Source of the DNA: Planctomycetota bacterium
Lineage (GTDB): Bacteria; Planctomycetota; UBA8108; UBA1146
DNA length: 10,645 bases
Reading direction: 5' to 3'
Assembly (NCBI GenBank): GCA_002691835.1
Contig: NZJA01000051.1
Span: 1-10,645, forward strand
A program made the position numbers and the translations under genes. The stretch's first letter is position 1. Every line of letters starts with the position of its first letter. Of this stretch, positions 1-7,945 are shown in pieces. Under the pieces are notes generated by a model. The model saw only the letters and a list, made by a program, of their open reading frames with translations. It made no database searches and had not been told where the DNA came from.

Positions 1-775
1 CGTCGTCACAGTCGTCTTCGGTACCGTCAGTGTCGGTATCGGTCTCACAGGACTGCAGGACACCGTCGGTGTCGCAGTCGAGAGCCGGGTTATCGGCAAT
101 CTGACAAACGTCGAGAACGCTGTTGCTGTCACAGTCGGTCGCTCCTCCGGCGAGATCACAGGAGTCGAGAATACCGTTGCCATCACAGTCGAGGGATGCA
201 TCTCCACCCAACTCGGCACTGTACTCACAGAGGTCGAGAATACCATCGACGTCGCAGTCGTTGGCGGGGTTGGCGGTGATTTCACACTCGTCAACCTGAC
301 CATTGGAGTCACAGTCGGTTTCACACTCATCGGGAATCAGGTTTCCGTTACAGTCCGGAGCTCCCAATGCCACCTCGCAGGGGTCGAGAATTCCGTTGTT
401 GTTGCAGTCTGCACCGCTCAAAAACTGGCAGATATCGGGAATCCCGTTATTGTCACAGTCCTTGTTCGTGCCATCGGCAATATCACAACTGTCGGGGACT
501 CCATTGGAGTTGCAGTCCGCGCTGGTGCCGTCGGTGATATCACACTCGTCGGGTACACCGTTGCTGTTGCAATCTTCGCTCGTGCCATTGGTGATATCCG
601 TCGAATCTTCGATTCCGTTACCGTTGCAATCGAGCATCGGAACTGTCGGAAGAATCGGAATCAGCAATGCTGCTGAAGCAGAGGAAGTCATCCCTACTGC
701 AAAGAAAATCACCATGGCAGATGCAATACATCTCCATGCTGAAACCAAACATGAACTGGAACTGAGCGGTGACAT
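1..775 (-). CDS. Secreted Asp-Cys-Asn-Gly repeat protein, partial (3' end off the left edge)
   Basis: Reading the minus strand from ATG at 775-773 gives at least 258 residues, open to the edge of the window. A GGAGGAG Shine-Dalgarno sits five bases upstream of the ATG, which fixes the start. Residues 1-35 form a signal peptide: a hydrophobic stretch around 17-29 (IASAMVIFFAVGM) and a SASA-type cleavage site near 35. From residue 49 the protein consists of about twelve units of 10-23 residues with the pattern D-C-[ND]-x-[ND]-G-[IV]-x-D-x-C-[DE]-[IL], for example DCNSNGVPDECDITDGTSA. The acidic D-x-[ND]-x-[ND]-G loops resemble calcium-binding loops of thrombospondin type 3 or EF-hand/dockerin kind, and two cysteines per unit suggest disulfides. 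Related repeats are common in exported planctomycete proteins, whose function is mostly unknown. I infer an extracellular or cell-surface, calcium-stabilised protein. The first unit lacks its second Cys (EDSTD). The C-terminus cannot be seen. Confidence 0.85.
   Translation of the reverse strand, partial: MSPLSSSSCLVSAWRCIASAMVIFFAVGMTSSASAALLIPILPTVPMLDCNGNGIEDSTDITNGTSEDCNSNGVPDECDITDGTSADCNSNGVPDSCDIADGTNKDCDNNGIPDICQFLSGADCNNNGILDPCEVALGAPDCNGNLIPDECETDCDSNGQVDECEITANPANDCDVDGILDLCEYSAELGGDASLDCDGNGILDSCDLAGGATDCDSNSVLDVCQIADNPALDCDTDGVLQSCETDTDTDGTEDDCDD
2..631 (-). repeat. Degenerate in-frame coding repeats, about 39-69 bp per unit (57 bp in the first three)
   Basis: The coding repeats occupy residues 49 onward of the secreted protein. 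Unit starts (Asp-Cys) fall at residues 49, 68, 87, 106, 123, 141, 154, 173, 196, 214 and 233, with a Cys-less unit near 248. The first three units are exactly 19 residues (57 bp) apart; later spacing drifts between 13 and 23 residues. Conservation is at protein level, with many synonymous differences between units, so this is an old, diverged duplication and not a recent expansion. Confidence 0.85.
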
Positions 776-803
776 AAACACTCCTCCGAAAATATCTAAG
801 TGC

Positions 804-813
804 GGCCGAAGCC
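804..813 (-). promoter_or_regulatory. Small UUCG-tetraloop hairpin in the leader of the repeat-protein gene
   Basis: On the minus strand the sequence GGCTTCGGCC forms a three-base-pair stem closed by a canonical C(UUCG)G tetraloop, about 28 bases before the ATG at 775. A second hairpin, GCGTC-TTC-GACGC at 873-885, lies further upstream. Such tetraloops are stable, but the stem is short, so a structural role in the mRNA leader is only a suggestion. Confidence 0.25.
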
Positions 814-969
814 TTAAAAACAAATTAATGATGGCAATTCAAGATTCTTGAGCAGGTCTAAAAACTTATTTAGCGTCGAAGACGCCGATTAAAATTTCTC
901 TAGCCCAAAAGCACTTGAATAATCAACTTCAAAACAAGCTGAGGAATCCTGCATTATTCGGACGTATCG

Positions 970-996
970 CAAACCATGGATCGTTCGCATGGTTCG
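970..996. repeat. Imperfect inverted repeat, 9-bp stem with 9-base loop
   Basis: CAAACCATG at 970-978 pairs with CATGGTTCG at 988-996, giving nine pairs when read on the minus strand (one G-U wobble) around a nine-base loop. It lies about 195 bases upstream of the repeat-protein start on the minus strand and has no adjacent U-run, so it does not look like a terminator. It could be a protein-binding site or chance. Confidence 0.25.
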
Positions 997-1654
997 ACCA
1001 GGCAGGATCGAAGAACACACCTCCGACCAAAGCCATAAATATCAGAATACTCTAATTCCTCACACACTCTCATTCGCCAATACTATTGGCATTGAACCGG
1101 AATCAAAACAAAAAATCGGGGAGCACCAAGACCATTTGCGATAAAGATACAATAGGTATTGACATACTTATCCTGTCAATCTTCATCGATATGGTCAGTC
1201 ATACCATCCCATGCTGTCAGTAATCAGAACATGACATTCACATAACAATGACCGAGTTGTGGCTGCCCTTCCCACCCCGGTTCACTATTTAGAAACCTTG
1301 CCTTTTGTATCACTTACGATTTTCTGACCCGAATAATGTTAAATAGTAAAAACCTGGGGCCCCGTTGCCACATGCAGCCTTCAGCTAAGCATTCATTCAT
1401 TCGAAATCTTATCTGTAAGTGTTAGAGGCACCTCCCTGAACAAAATTACTCGTAGTTCTTTTGCTCAAATAATCGTTCAATTTGAAGGCGAGGTCTCGAG
1501 TTCAGGACCTCATTTATCAATTTTTTCTCGATTACAGCACCTTTAGCAAATCCGCCTATTTAGTTTAGAGTCATGGAAATCCACAAAAGTTCCCAAAAAA
1601 TAAACAAATCTCAACTGCTCGAATTGATCTCATTCTTTTAAAATCTAACGGACT

Positions 1655-4276
1655 CTAGGGAAGCTGCTTCCGAAGTTCATAAATCAGATTCAAGGCATCT
1701 TTAGGTGACAACTCATCTGGATCGACGTCCTTGATTCGTGCCATGAAGACTCTTTCCACCTCATCAAAAAGACCTGGTTGTTGCAAGGCTCCCAAATCAC
1801 TCACAGCCTCAGAGTGCCGAATCGCCGCGGCAGGGGAATGATCTGTAGATTCCAACTCGGAAAGAATCGTACGAGCCTTCTTTAATACTGGCGCAGGGAC
1901 TCCAGCAAGGCGGGCAACGTGGATTCCGTAGGATTTATCTGCTGAGCCAGGTCGAATTTTGTGAAGAAAAACGATCTCATCTTTCCACTCTTTCACCTCG
2001 ACACATAAATTAGACACATGACCCGGCATGAGTTCTTCCAAGGCCACCAACTCATGATAATGAGTCGCGAAGAAGGTTCTGCTTTTGACTCGAGTCGCCA
2101 GGTCCTCAGCAATGGCCCATGCGATGGAAATACCATCATGTGTACTGGTTCCGCGACCCACCTCATCCAATATGACGAGAGATCGATCCGTCGCATTGTG
2201 CAGAATCCTGGCTGTCTCGACCATTTCCACCATAAACGTAGACTGGCCATGAACCAGATCGTCTGCTGCGCCGACTCGGGTGAAAATCCTATCAGCCAAT
2301 CCGAGGACTGCTTTTGTAGCGGGAACATAGGATCCCATTTGACCAAGAATGCTGATCAAAGCAGTTTGACGGATGTAGGTCGATTTACCCGCCATATTAG
2401 GGCCTGTAATCACAGCCAGAGTAGGGCCTTCGCCACTGACCACATCATTGGGAGTAAATTCACTCCTTGCTGCACCTGCCCCGACAACCGGATGGAAGCC
2501 CTCCTCTATCTTAAGAATCGGCTCCTCAACAATTTCAGGTGCACACCACTCCTCCTCAGCGGCTACTCGAGCCAATGATTGGAAGACATCGACTTCGGCA
2601 ATCACCGCTGAAGTGGTTTGAAATGCGCGGATATGGCCCAGAAGTTCCTCTCGGAGCTGCTGAAAAATTTCCAACTCGAGCTGATCTGCCCGTTCCTTTG
2701 AGCCAAGGACCTTTTCCTCCATCTCCTTTAGTTCAGGAGTGATATAGCGCTCTGCGTTTTTGAGCGTCTGTTTTCGGATATAGGTCTCTGGGATTCGACT
2801 CGAATGGGTATGAGTAACCTCAATGTAGTAGCCAAAGACCCGGTTGTACCCAACCTTTAGGGTCGGGATTCCCGTTCTGGCCGATTCTTCAGCCTCGAAA
2901 CGAGCCATCCATGAGACCCCATCTCTGGAAACAGCCCGAAGCTCATCCAGATCAGGGTCATACCCGTCGCGGATAAGTCCTCCCTCGGTGAGAGTCATGG
3001 GAGGATCCTCAACAACCGTATCCTCAATACGTTGAGCGACAGATCGGGCGAAATTTCCATCAAGATCCCTCACCAATTCCACAAATCGGTGCGGCTCCAG
3101 ATCCTTGAGAGTTGTTTCGAGATCAGGGACAGCGTTCAAGGATCTCGCCAGCGATCTCAAATCCCTGCCGTGAATCCTTCCCATAGGGAGCCTCGAAGCC
3201 AACCTTTCAATATCACGAACTTCGGAGAGCACTGATCGAAGGCTGTCGCGGAGGTCCTTGTCACGAACTAGACCCGAAATCGCAGATTGTCTTGAGCGAA
3301 TTGGCGGAGCATCCGCAAGCGGAGACTGGATCCACTCCCGAAGTAATCGAGCTCCCATCGCCGTACGAGTTTTGTCGAGCAATCCCAGAAGGGAACCCCT
3401 GCGTTCACCCGTACGGGTCACTTCGAGAAGATCCAGAGCCCTATGGGTTGAGGCGTCTAAGCCCAGTTTTCGCTGCTGCCCTGCGCTTCTTAAGGAAGTG
3501 ATATGAACCAATGATTGGCGTTGAGTTTGCTGCAGATACTCGAGCAACGCTCCCGCGGTGCCAATCGCTCCGTTCATGTGCTCCACCCCAAAGCCATCGA
3601 GTGTCGTCATCGCGAAATGGGCCAACAGTCGCTGACGTGCAGACTCCAGTTCGAAGTGCCATTCTGGCCAACGGGTACAAGTGCAACTGGGCAGATAAGC
3701 GGTGAGCCATTCCAAAAGAGGATCTCCCTTAGGATCAAATCCTTCAGGGATCAAAATTTCACGTGGCTGAATGGCCAACAAGCTTTCTGTTCCTTCGCCT
3801 TGATCGAGATCTTGACAATGGAACTTGCCGGTCGACAGGTCGACCCAAGCCAATCCCCCAAGACCATGCTCAGCCGGTCGATAAGCGGCAAGATGAATTG
3901 GAGAATGATCTTCCAAGCTCTCTTCAGGAACAAAAGTCCCTGGAGTCACAACCCTCACAACTTGGCGGTCAACAATCCCCTTCGCCTCTGCGGCATCTCC
4001 CACCTGCTCACAAATCGCCACCCTATGACCCGCTTCAACAAGCTTCTGGATGTATCCATCAACACTTTTGACAGGGATTCCCGCCATTGGGATTTTCTGC
4101 CCGCTCTTGTCCTTTGAACGAGATGTGAGAGTGATCCCCAGTAGCTCTGAGACTAACCGGGCGTCATCAAAGAACATTTCGTAGAAATCGCCCATACGAA
4201 AGAAAAGCACCTCATCAGGGTGATCGCCTTTCGCTGCATGAAACTGCCGCATCATGGGTGTATCGGTCGTTGCCAC
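1655..4276 (-). CDS. mutS: DNA mismatch repair protein MutS
   Basis: Complete 873-residue MutS, normal length for the family. It recognises base mismatches and small loops in newly replicated DNA and, with ATP, recruits MutL. The mismatch-binding Phe-x-Glu motif is F31-Y-E33 within GDFYEMFFDDA. Connector, core/lever and clamp domains follow (roughly residues 125-575), with VGYNRVFGYYIEVT in the clamp region. The ATPase has Walker A GPNMAGKST at 625-633, the STFMVEM signature, Walker B LVILDEVGRGTS with D704-E705, and the THYHEL segment. Near the C-terminus, QPGLF at 833-837 fits the QxxLF sliding-clamp binding pattern. Residues about 855-872 (ELSPKDALNLIYELRKQL) match the C-terminal oligomerisation helix. 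The start is GTG at 4276-4274, with GGGAAGGG upstream at about nine bases' spacing. ATG codons at residues 8 and 9 are less likely starts. It appears monocistronic, and no terminator is evident downstream. Confidence 0.97.
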   Translation of the reverse strand: MATTDTPMMRQFHAAKGDHPDEVLFFRMGDFYEMFFDDARLVSELLGITLTSRSKDKSGQKIPMAGIPVKSVDGYIQKLVEAGHRVAICEQVGDAAEAKGIVDRQVVRVVTPGTFVPEESLEDHSPIHLAAYRPAEHGLGGLAWVDLSTGKFHCQDLDQGEGTESLLAIQPREILIPEGFDPKGDPLLEWLTAYLPSCTCTRWPEWHFELESARQRLLAHFAMTTLDGFGVEHMNGAIGTAGALLEYLQQTQRQSLVHITSLRSAGQQRKLGLDASTHRALDLLEVTRTGERRGSLLGLLDKTRTAMGARLLREWIQSPLADAPPIRSRQSAISGLVRDKDLRDSLRSVLSEVRDIERLASRLPMGRIHGRDLRSLARSLNAVPDLETTLKDLEPHRFVELVRDLDGNFARSVAQRIEDTVVEDPPMTLTEGGLIRDGYDPDLDELRAVSRDGVSWMARFEAEESARTGIPTLKVGYNRVFGYYIEVTHTHSSRIPETYIRKQTLKNAERYITPELKEMEEKVLGSKERADQLELEIFQQLREELLGHIRAFQTTSAVIAEVDVFQSLARVAAEEEWCAPEIVEEPILKIEEGFHPVVGAGAARSEFTPNDVVSGEGPTLAVITGPNMAGKSTYIRQTALISILGQMGSYVPATKAVLGLADRIFTRVGAADDLVHGQSTFMVEMVETARILHNATDRSLVILDEVGRGTSTHDGISIAWAIAEDLATRVKSRTFFATHYHELVALEELMPGHVSNLCVEVKEWKDEIVFLHKIRPGSADKSYGIHVARLAGVPAPVLKKARTILSELESTDHSPAAAIRHSEAVSDLGALQQPGLFDEVERVFMARIKDVDPDELSPKDALNLIYELRKQLP

Positions 4277-4518
4277 TATCTATGACCCTTCCCACCAGAT
4301 CTCACTTTTTGGATACCGTCGACATTCTAGCCGCTGATTGCCCGCTGACGAGATCCCGTAGCCATAGAATGCGGCATAAATTCCCTGATTTGTATCATTC
4401 CACTCAGAAAGAAACAGACGTTATGATTGTAGGTGGGAATCTCTGTATCGGTTGCCCTGAGAATCGGAGCCTTCATGATTTCCAGATCTCTTAACCCTCG
4501 GAAGAAACAGGAGTGTCA
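4277..4518. promoter_or_regulatory. Divergent intergenic region between mutS and the secreted mosaic protein
   Basis: This 242-base gap separates two divergently transcribed genes and must carry both promoters. For mutS (minus strand), a TAGAAT -10-like hexamer lies at 4324-4329, about 48 bases before the GTG, but lacks a good -35 partner. For the plus-strand gene, TATGAT at 4422-4427 is a -10-like hexamer, again without a convincing -35. Ribosome-binding sites are clear on both sides. The assignment of individual hexamers is weak; the promoter-bearing role follows from gene orientation. Confidence 0.45.
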
Positions 4519-7500
4519 ATGCACCCCTTTATCAAATCCTTCCTGATGACAGCAATGTGCCTGTCATTTGTTTCAGCAGGTTTTGTCCATGGAGATATTA
4601 TCCAGTGCACAAATTTGCCCAATGCATTGCCCATCTCTGAAGATGCTGCAAATCCCACCGAGGTCGTGATCAGCGTCACGACGGATGAGCCAGTCATCGA
4701 TGTCGACATCTTGGTGGATGTGGCTCATGACTATATCGATGATGTCATTGTTGAAATTATTTCTCCGGCAGGCACTTTGGTCAGACTTCATGATCAAGGC
4801 GGAGGAAGTAACGACTTCATTAATGTTATCTTCGATGATGGAGGAGCACCCAACGGAAGCATCCCATGGGATTCTGGTTGCAGAGTTCAACCATCTGGAC
4901 CAGGTTCACTATCGGATCTTTCCGCTACAAGCTCACTTGGAGACTGGACTCTCAGATGCCAAGACATCTTTGCAGGAGGGGCAACCGGCGCACTGAGTGG
5001 TTGGTGTCTGAATACATACGACCAAACAGTGTCCTCTGCCGTAATCGCCCCTTCCAGTTTTCTGTGTCGAGATTTGGGAGGCACCGGATCCATTGAAATG
5101 ACATGGACGAACCCTCAGCTCTACGACGAAATCCAGATACTCTCTGCAGGAGCTCTCGTGGATGTCCTCCCCGGAGATGCCACTTCATACACCCTGGCTT
5201 CAGGTAGCGTAGGAACGACTCTGGAACTTTGCCTGCTTCCCTCCTTAGCTGGCGCAATTCCATGTACCACCACCTGTGCGAACTTGACCACTCAGGCCAT
5301 CACCCCCTCCTTGGAAGAATGCCGGACCCCGGCTGCTGTGGTCGGGAACACCGTCTCAGAAACCTTGGACGTGATCACTATCGGCACAGATCTTGAGATC
5401 GGAGATCTACAGGTACAGGTGGATGTTCAGCACCCGTTCGTTGGAGACCTGGTCATCGATCTGAGCCATTCAGGAACGACTGTCAGGCTGCATAATGAAA
5501 ATGGCGGAGCAGCGACTCAGGTCGAAGCCACTTTCTGGGACCTCGGTGCTGCACAAGGAACGACAGCCGTCAATTGTGGGTGTCCTCTCCAGCCGACAGG
5601 ACCTGGAGTCCTTGGAGATTTCAATGGCAGTAACACTCTCGGTGACTGGACATTGCGACTGGCAGATGTCTTTTCCGGGGGTGGGCCAAGAATTGGATCT
5701 CTCGATTCATGGTGCCTCCGTGCATTCGAATTAGGCAGTGTCACTAATCTGGTTTGCGATACTCCATCCGGCTCAACCACAGCAACATTGTCATGGACCA
5801 ATCCTCAAGATTTCGACGGGTTCGAGATCTATGCCAATGGAATTCTTGAAGCGTCTATCCCAGATGGGACTGTAACCAGTTACCTAACTGTTCCGCAGAT
5901 TCTCCCAGCGCAGGTCGTTTACTGCATCGTCCCTCTTTTGGCAGGTGAAGTGGTTCCCCAGAATTGCTGTGAAGCCAACTTCCTCGTCCAGCCCATTACA
6001 GATCTGCTGGCCAATGCAGAGCCCGGTACTGGCGAAATCACTGCCAACTGGAACAACTCAGATATCTACGATCAGATCAACGTTTATCTGGATGGCAATC
6101 TCGAAGCAACTCTCAACGGAGACGTCACGACCTGGACTGGTGGTTCTCCATCTACTCCGGGAACAGCAGTGCTCTGCCTCGAAGCACTCCAAAATGGATT
6201 TGTTTCCGATTTCAGCTGCAGGAATGTCGCCCTTCTGCAAGCACGCGACTATTCAGTCTGCCGAACTCCGGGTTCGCCGATCAATCAGGCTGTCAGTCCG
6301 GTGACGGATATCATCTTTGTCCCCTCAAACAATCTCATTGGTGATCTCGACGTCCTTGTCGATCTTCGCCACCCGTTTGTCGGAGACCTCACCGTGGATT
6401 TGGCTTCTCCTGGAGGAGTTGGCATTCGCCTGCACGACCTTCTTGGTGGTGCCGATGCCGACATGAATGTGGTCTATACCAATGGGGCCCCAGCCAATGC
6501 CGGTCCGTATGACTGTGGTTGTGCTATGGAAGCCAGTGGTCCGGGATCCATGCAGGATTTTGTCAATACCACAAGCTTCGGACCGTGGGTGATGACGATC
6601 TCCGATATCTTCCCAGGCAATATTTCGACTTTTGACCGCTGGTGTCTTCAGATCGATGCAGGCTGCCAGACTCTTCCTCCTCAAGACATCTCGGCAGTCT
6701 CCAATGGGACCGAAGTCACACTCAGCTGGACAAACGCATCACCTTACGATGAAATCCAGTTGGTACGCGATGGAGTGATCGTTGCCACAGGGATTCCGGG
6801 AACCTCGACCAGCCTTGTCGATACCCCACCTCCGGGAGCATACCAGTACGAATTGATCGGATTTGACTTCGCGCAGGCCTGCAGCAACACCAGTGACCCC
6901 ATTACCGCAGGAGTGGGTATCACAGATGTGGTCTGGATTGGTGAAACCGGTGGAAACATCCTCAGTGGTGAGTTGCTGGCAGACAGCCTTTCACTATTGG
7001 GAAGAGTCGTCATGACCGTTGATACTCTGACCACTGATCTGATGGATCGCTCAGGTGTTCCTGAAGCACTATGGGCATGCCTGGGAACTTACCCTGAACG
7101 CTACGAACTGACTGCCGCAGACGGCCTTCTCCTCTCTGAAATTCATACTGGAGATGATGGCCTCGATGGGATTCAGGACAGATCATCCGTCTCGATCTAC
7201 ATCGAGAGTAATGATGCCTGGGGCTACGATCCCCAAACCATTTTCTCTAACTACGACGGAGTTGAAGACACCAGTCTCGGCAATGTCGAAAATGGGGACG
7301 ACTCATTGGTCTCCCTTGTTGGATTTGACTCTGGCTTTGGTCTCAACTGCTCATTCCTTGACGCACCTTATTCCCAAGACTCTGCGGGAAATGATTACAC
7401 CGATCGCCTGGTGCCATGTGATTTGAATCCCGACCTTGGTGGAAATCGTTCTGGAGTTACCTGGCAGGGTTCGGATCTCTTTGGTCCCTACACCGTCGGT

Positions 7501-7923
7501 ATTTACTACGACAGTGATATTGCCCCAGTCATTTGCCAAACATGGGAGATCGGGGGATATGGAAATGATCTTTTTCAGATCCTGCCCCTCTACATTGCCG
7601 CTCTCGAAAATAACGTCAGCCCACCTCTCGACCCTCAATTCATCCGAGGTGACGTCAATAACGACGGAGGCCGAAACGTTGCTGACGCTATCTTCTTGCT
7701 CGCGAGCCTTTTTGTGCCCGGAAGCCCTACAGCGAGCTGTCTGGATTCGGCTGATTGCAATGACGATGGCTCAAACAATGTCGCAGATGCAGTTTTCCTC
7801 CTGAACAACCTGTTTGTTCCCGGAAGCGCACCGATCCCTGCTCCTGGATCCAACCTCGACTGCGGATTGGACCCCACTGCGGACAATCTTGATTGTTCCA
7901 GTACTGGTGGAAACTGCCCTTAA
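4519..7923 (+). CDS. Secreted mosaic protein: P-domain-like, FnIII-like, amidotransferase-like region and dockerin-like motifs
   Basis: Encodes 1134 residues from ATG 4519. AGGAG at 4509-4513 lies five bases upstream. The earlier in-frame GTG at 4513 overlaps this Shine-Dalgarno and is rejected. A signal peptide covers residues 1 to 20-25. Three modules resemble the P-domain of subtilisin-like proprotein convertases (about 35-165, 266-400 and 580-711). Each has a [VIL]DL..P.G...RLHD-like segment, a C-x-x-x-[PS]-[ST]-GPG-type segment, a Trp (143, 377, 690) in G-D/P-W, and a closing WCL. Four fibronectin-III-like modules share W-[TN]-N-x3-[YF]-D, with Trp at 196, 426, 511 and 737. Residues about 800-1036 contain ALWACLGTYPERYELT and IYIESNDAWGYDP, recalling class I glutamine-amidotransferase-like domains of secreted bacterial proteins. 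Dockerin-like calcium motifs start at D1045 (DVNNDGG) and D1079 (DCNDDGS), each followed by VADA[IV]FLL. No protease catalytic domain is seen. Likely an extracellular binding or assembly protein; the substrate is unknown. Confidence 0.88.
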   Translation: MHPFIKSFLMTAMCLSFVSAGFVHGDIIQCTNLPNALPISEDAANPTEVVISVTTDEPVIDVDILVDVAHDYIDDVIVEIISPAGTLVRLHDQGGGSNDFINVIFDDGGAPNGSIPWDSGCRVQPSGPGSLSDLSATSSLGDWTLRCQDIFAGGATGALSGWCLNTYDQTVSSAVIAPSSFLCRDLGGTGSIEMTWTNPQLYDEIQILSAGALVDVLPGDATSYTLASGSVGTTLELCLLPSLAGAIPCTTTCANLTTQAITPSLEECRTPAAVVGNTVSETLDVITIGTDLEIGDLQVQVDVQHPFVGDLVIDLSHSGTTVRLHNENGGAATQVEATFWDLGAAQGTTAVNCGCPLQPTGPGVLGDFNGSNTLGDWTLRLADVFSGGGPRIGSLDSWCLRAFELGSVTNLVCDTPSGSTTATLSWTNPQDFDGFEIYANGILEASIPDGTVTSYLTVPQILPAQVVYCIVPLLAGEVVPQNCCEANFLVQPITDLLANAEPGTGEITANWNNSDIYDQINVYLDGNLEATLNGDVTTWTGGSPSTPGTAVLCLEALQNGFVSDFSCRNVALLQARDYSVCRTPGSPINQAVSPVTDIIFVPSNNLIGDLDVLVDLRHPFVGDLTVDLASPGGVGIRLHDLLGGADADMNVVYTNGAPANAGPYDCGCAMEASGPGSMQDFVNTTSFGPWVMTISDIFPGNISTFDRWCLQIDAGCQTLPPQDISAVSNGTEVTLSWTNASPYDEIQLVRDGVIVATGIPGTSTSLVDTPPPGAYQYELIGFDFAQACSNTSDPITAGVGITDVVWIGETGGNILSGELLADSLSLLGRVVMTVDTLTTDLMDRSGVPEALWACLGTYPERYELTAADGLLLSEIHTGDDGLDGIQDRSSVSIYIESNDAWGYDPQTIFSNYDGVEDTSLGNVENGDDSLVSLVGFDSGFGLNCSFLDAPYSQDSAGNDYTDRLVPCDLNPDLGGNRSGVTWQGSDLFGPYTVGIYYDSDIAPVICQTWEIGGYGNDLFQILPLYIAALENNVSPPLDPQFIRGDVNNDGGRNVADAIFLLASLFVPGSPTASCLDSADCNDDGSNNVADAVFLLNNLFVPGSAPIPAPGSNLDCGLDPTADNLDCSSTGGNCP
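7646..7830 (+). repeat. Two dockerin-like calcium-loop motifs in tandem (within the CDS)
   Basis: Two in-frame copies lie 34 residues (102 bp) apart at the C-terminus of the mosaic protein. Copy 1 begins DVNNDGG-RNVADAIFLLASLFVPGS. Copy 2 begins DCNDDGS-NNVADAVFLLNNLFVPGS. Each has an EF-hand-like acidic loop followed by a hydrophobic helix, the layout of dockerin type I duplicated segments. In planctomycetes such C-terminal pairs are widespread on exported proteins and are not proof of a cellulosome. A cysteine-rich tail follows, up to the stop at 7921-7923. Confidence 0.8.
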
Positions 7924-7945
7924 TTGGGAAACGCTTCTTTCGACA

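Larger units (their letters stand above)
776..1654. other. Long AT-richer intergenic region between mutS and the repeat-protein gene
   Basis: About 880 bases with no convincing coding region on either strand and visibly higher A+T than the flanking genes. The right end must hold the 3' untranslated end of mutS, but I see no hairpin plus U-run there. The left end must hold the promoter and leader of the minus-strand repeat protein; no clear -35/-10 pair stands out. Small inverted repeats lie at 804-813, 873-885 and 970-996. A short (ATTC)x3 run lies near 1390. No tRNA-like, rRNA-like or transposase remnants were recognised. Confidence 0.6.

Noticed and set aside
1..631. Regular repeats that might be taken for a CRISPR array
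   Set aside because: Units are coding, of variable length, diverged from each other, and lack identical repeats alternating with unique spacers.
303..851. Plus-strand open frame of 182 codons opposite the repeat-protein gene
   Set aside because: It is the antisense of the Asp-Cys-Asn-Gly repeats and stays open only because of their periodic codons. It has no ribosome-binding site, and the minus-strand frame has a strong one plus a signal peptide.
1560..1654. Intrinsic terminator for mutS
   Set aside because: T-rich segments exist on the minus strand, but no stable stem precedes them.
3515..4117. Plus-strand open frame of 200 codons inside mutS
   Set aside because: Antisense to a highly conserved MutS coding region, with no recognisable protein features. 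The same applies to the shorter open frames within 1993-3933.
4258..4494. Plus-strand open frame of 78 codons in the mutS divergent gap
   Set aside because: It begins inside mutS antisense, has no good ribosome-binding site and no protein features. The region is better explained as two promoters.
7646..7830. Dockerin-like motifs as evidence of a cellulosome
   Set aside because: No cohesin, scaffoldin or glycoside hydrolase is in view, and such C-terminal motifs are common on unrelated planctomycete exported proteins.
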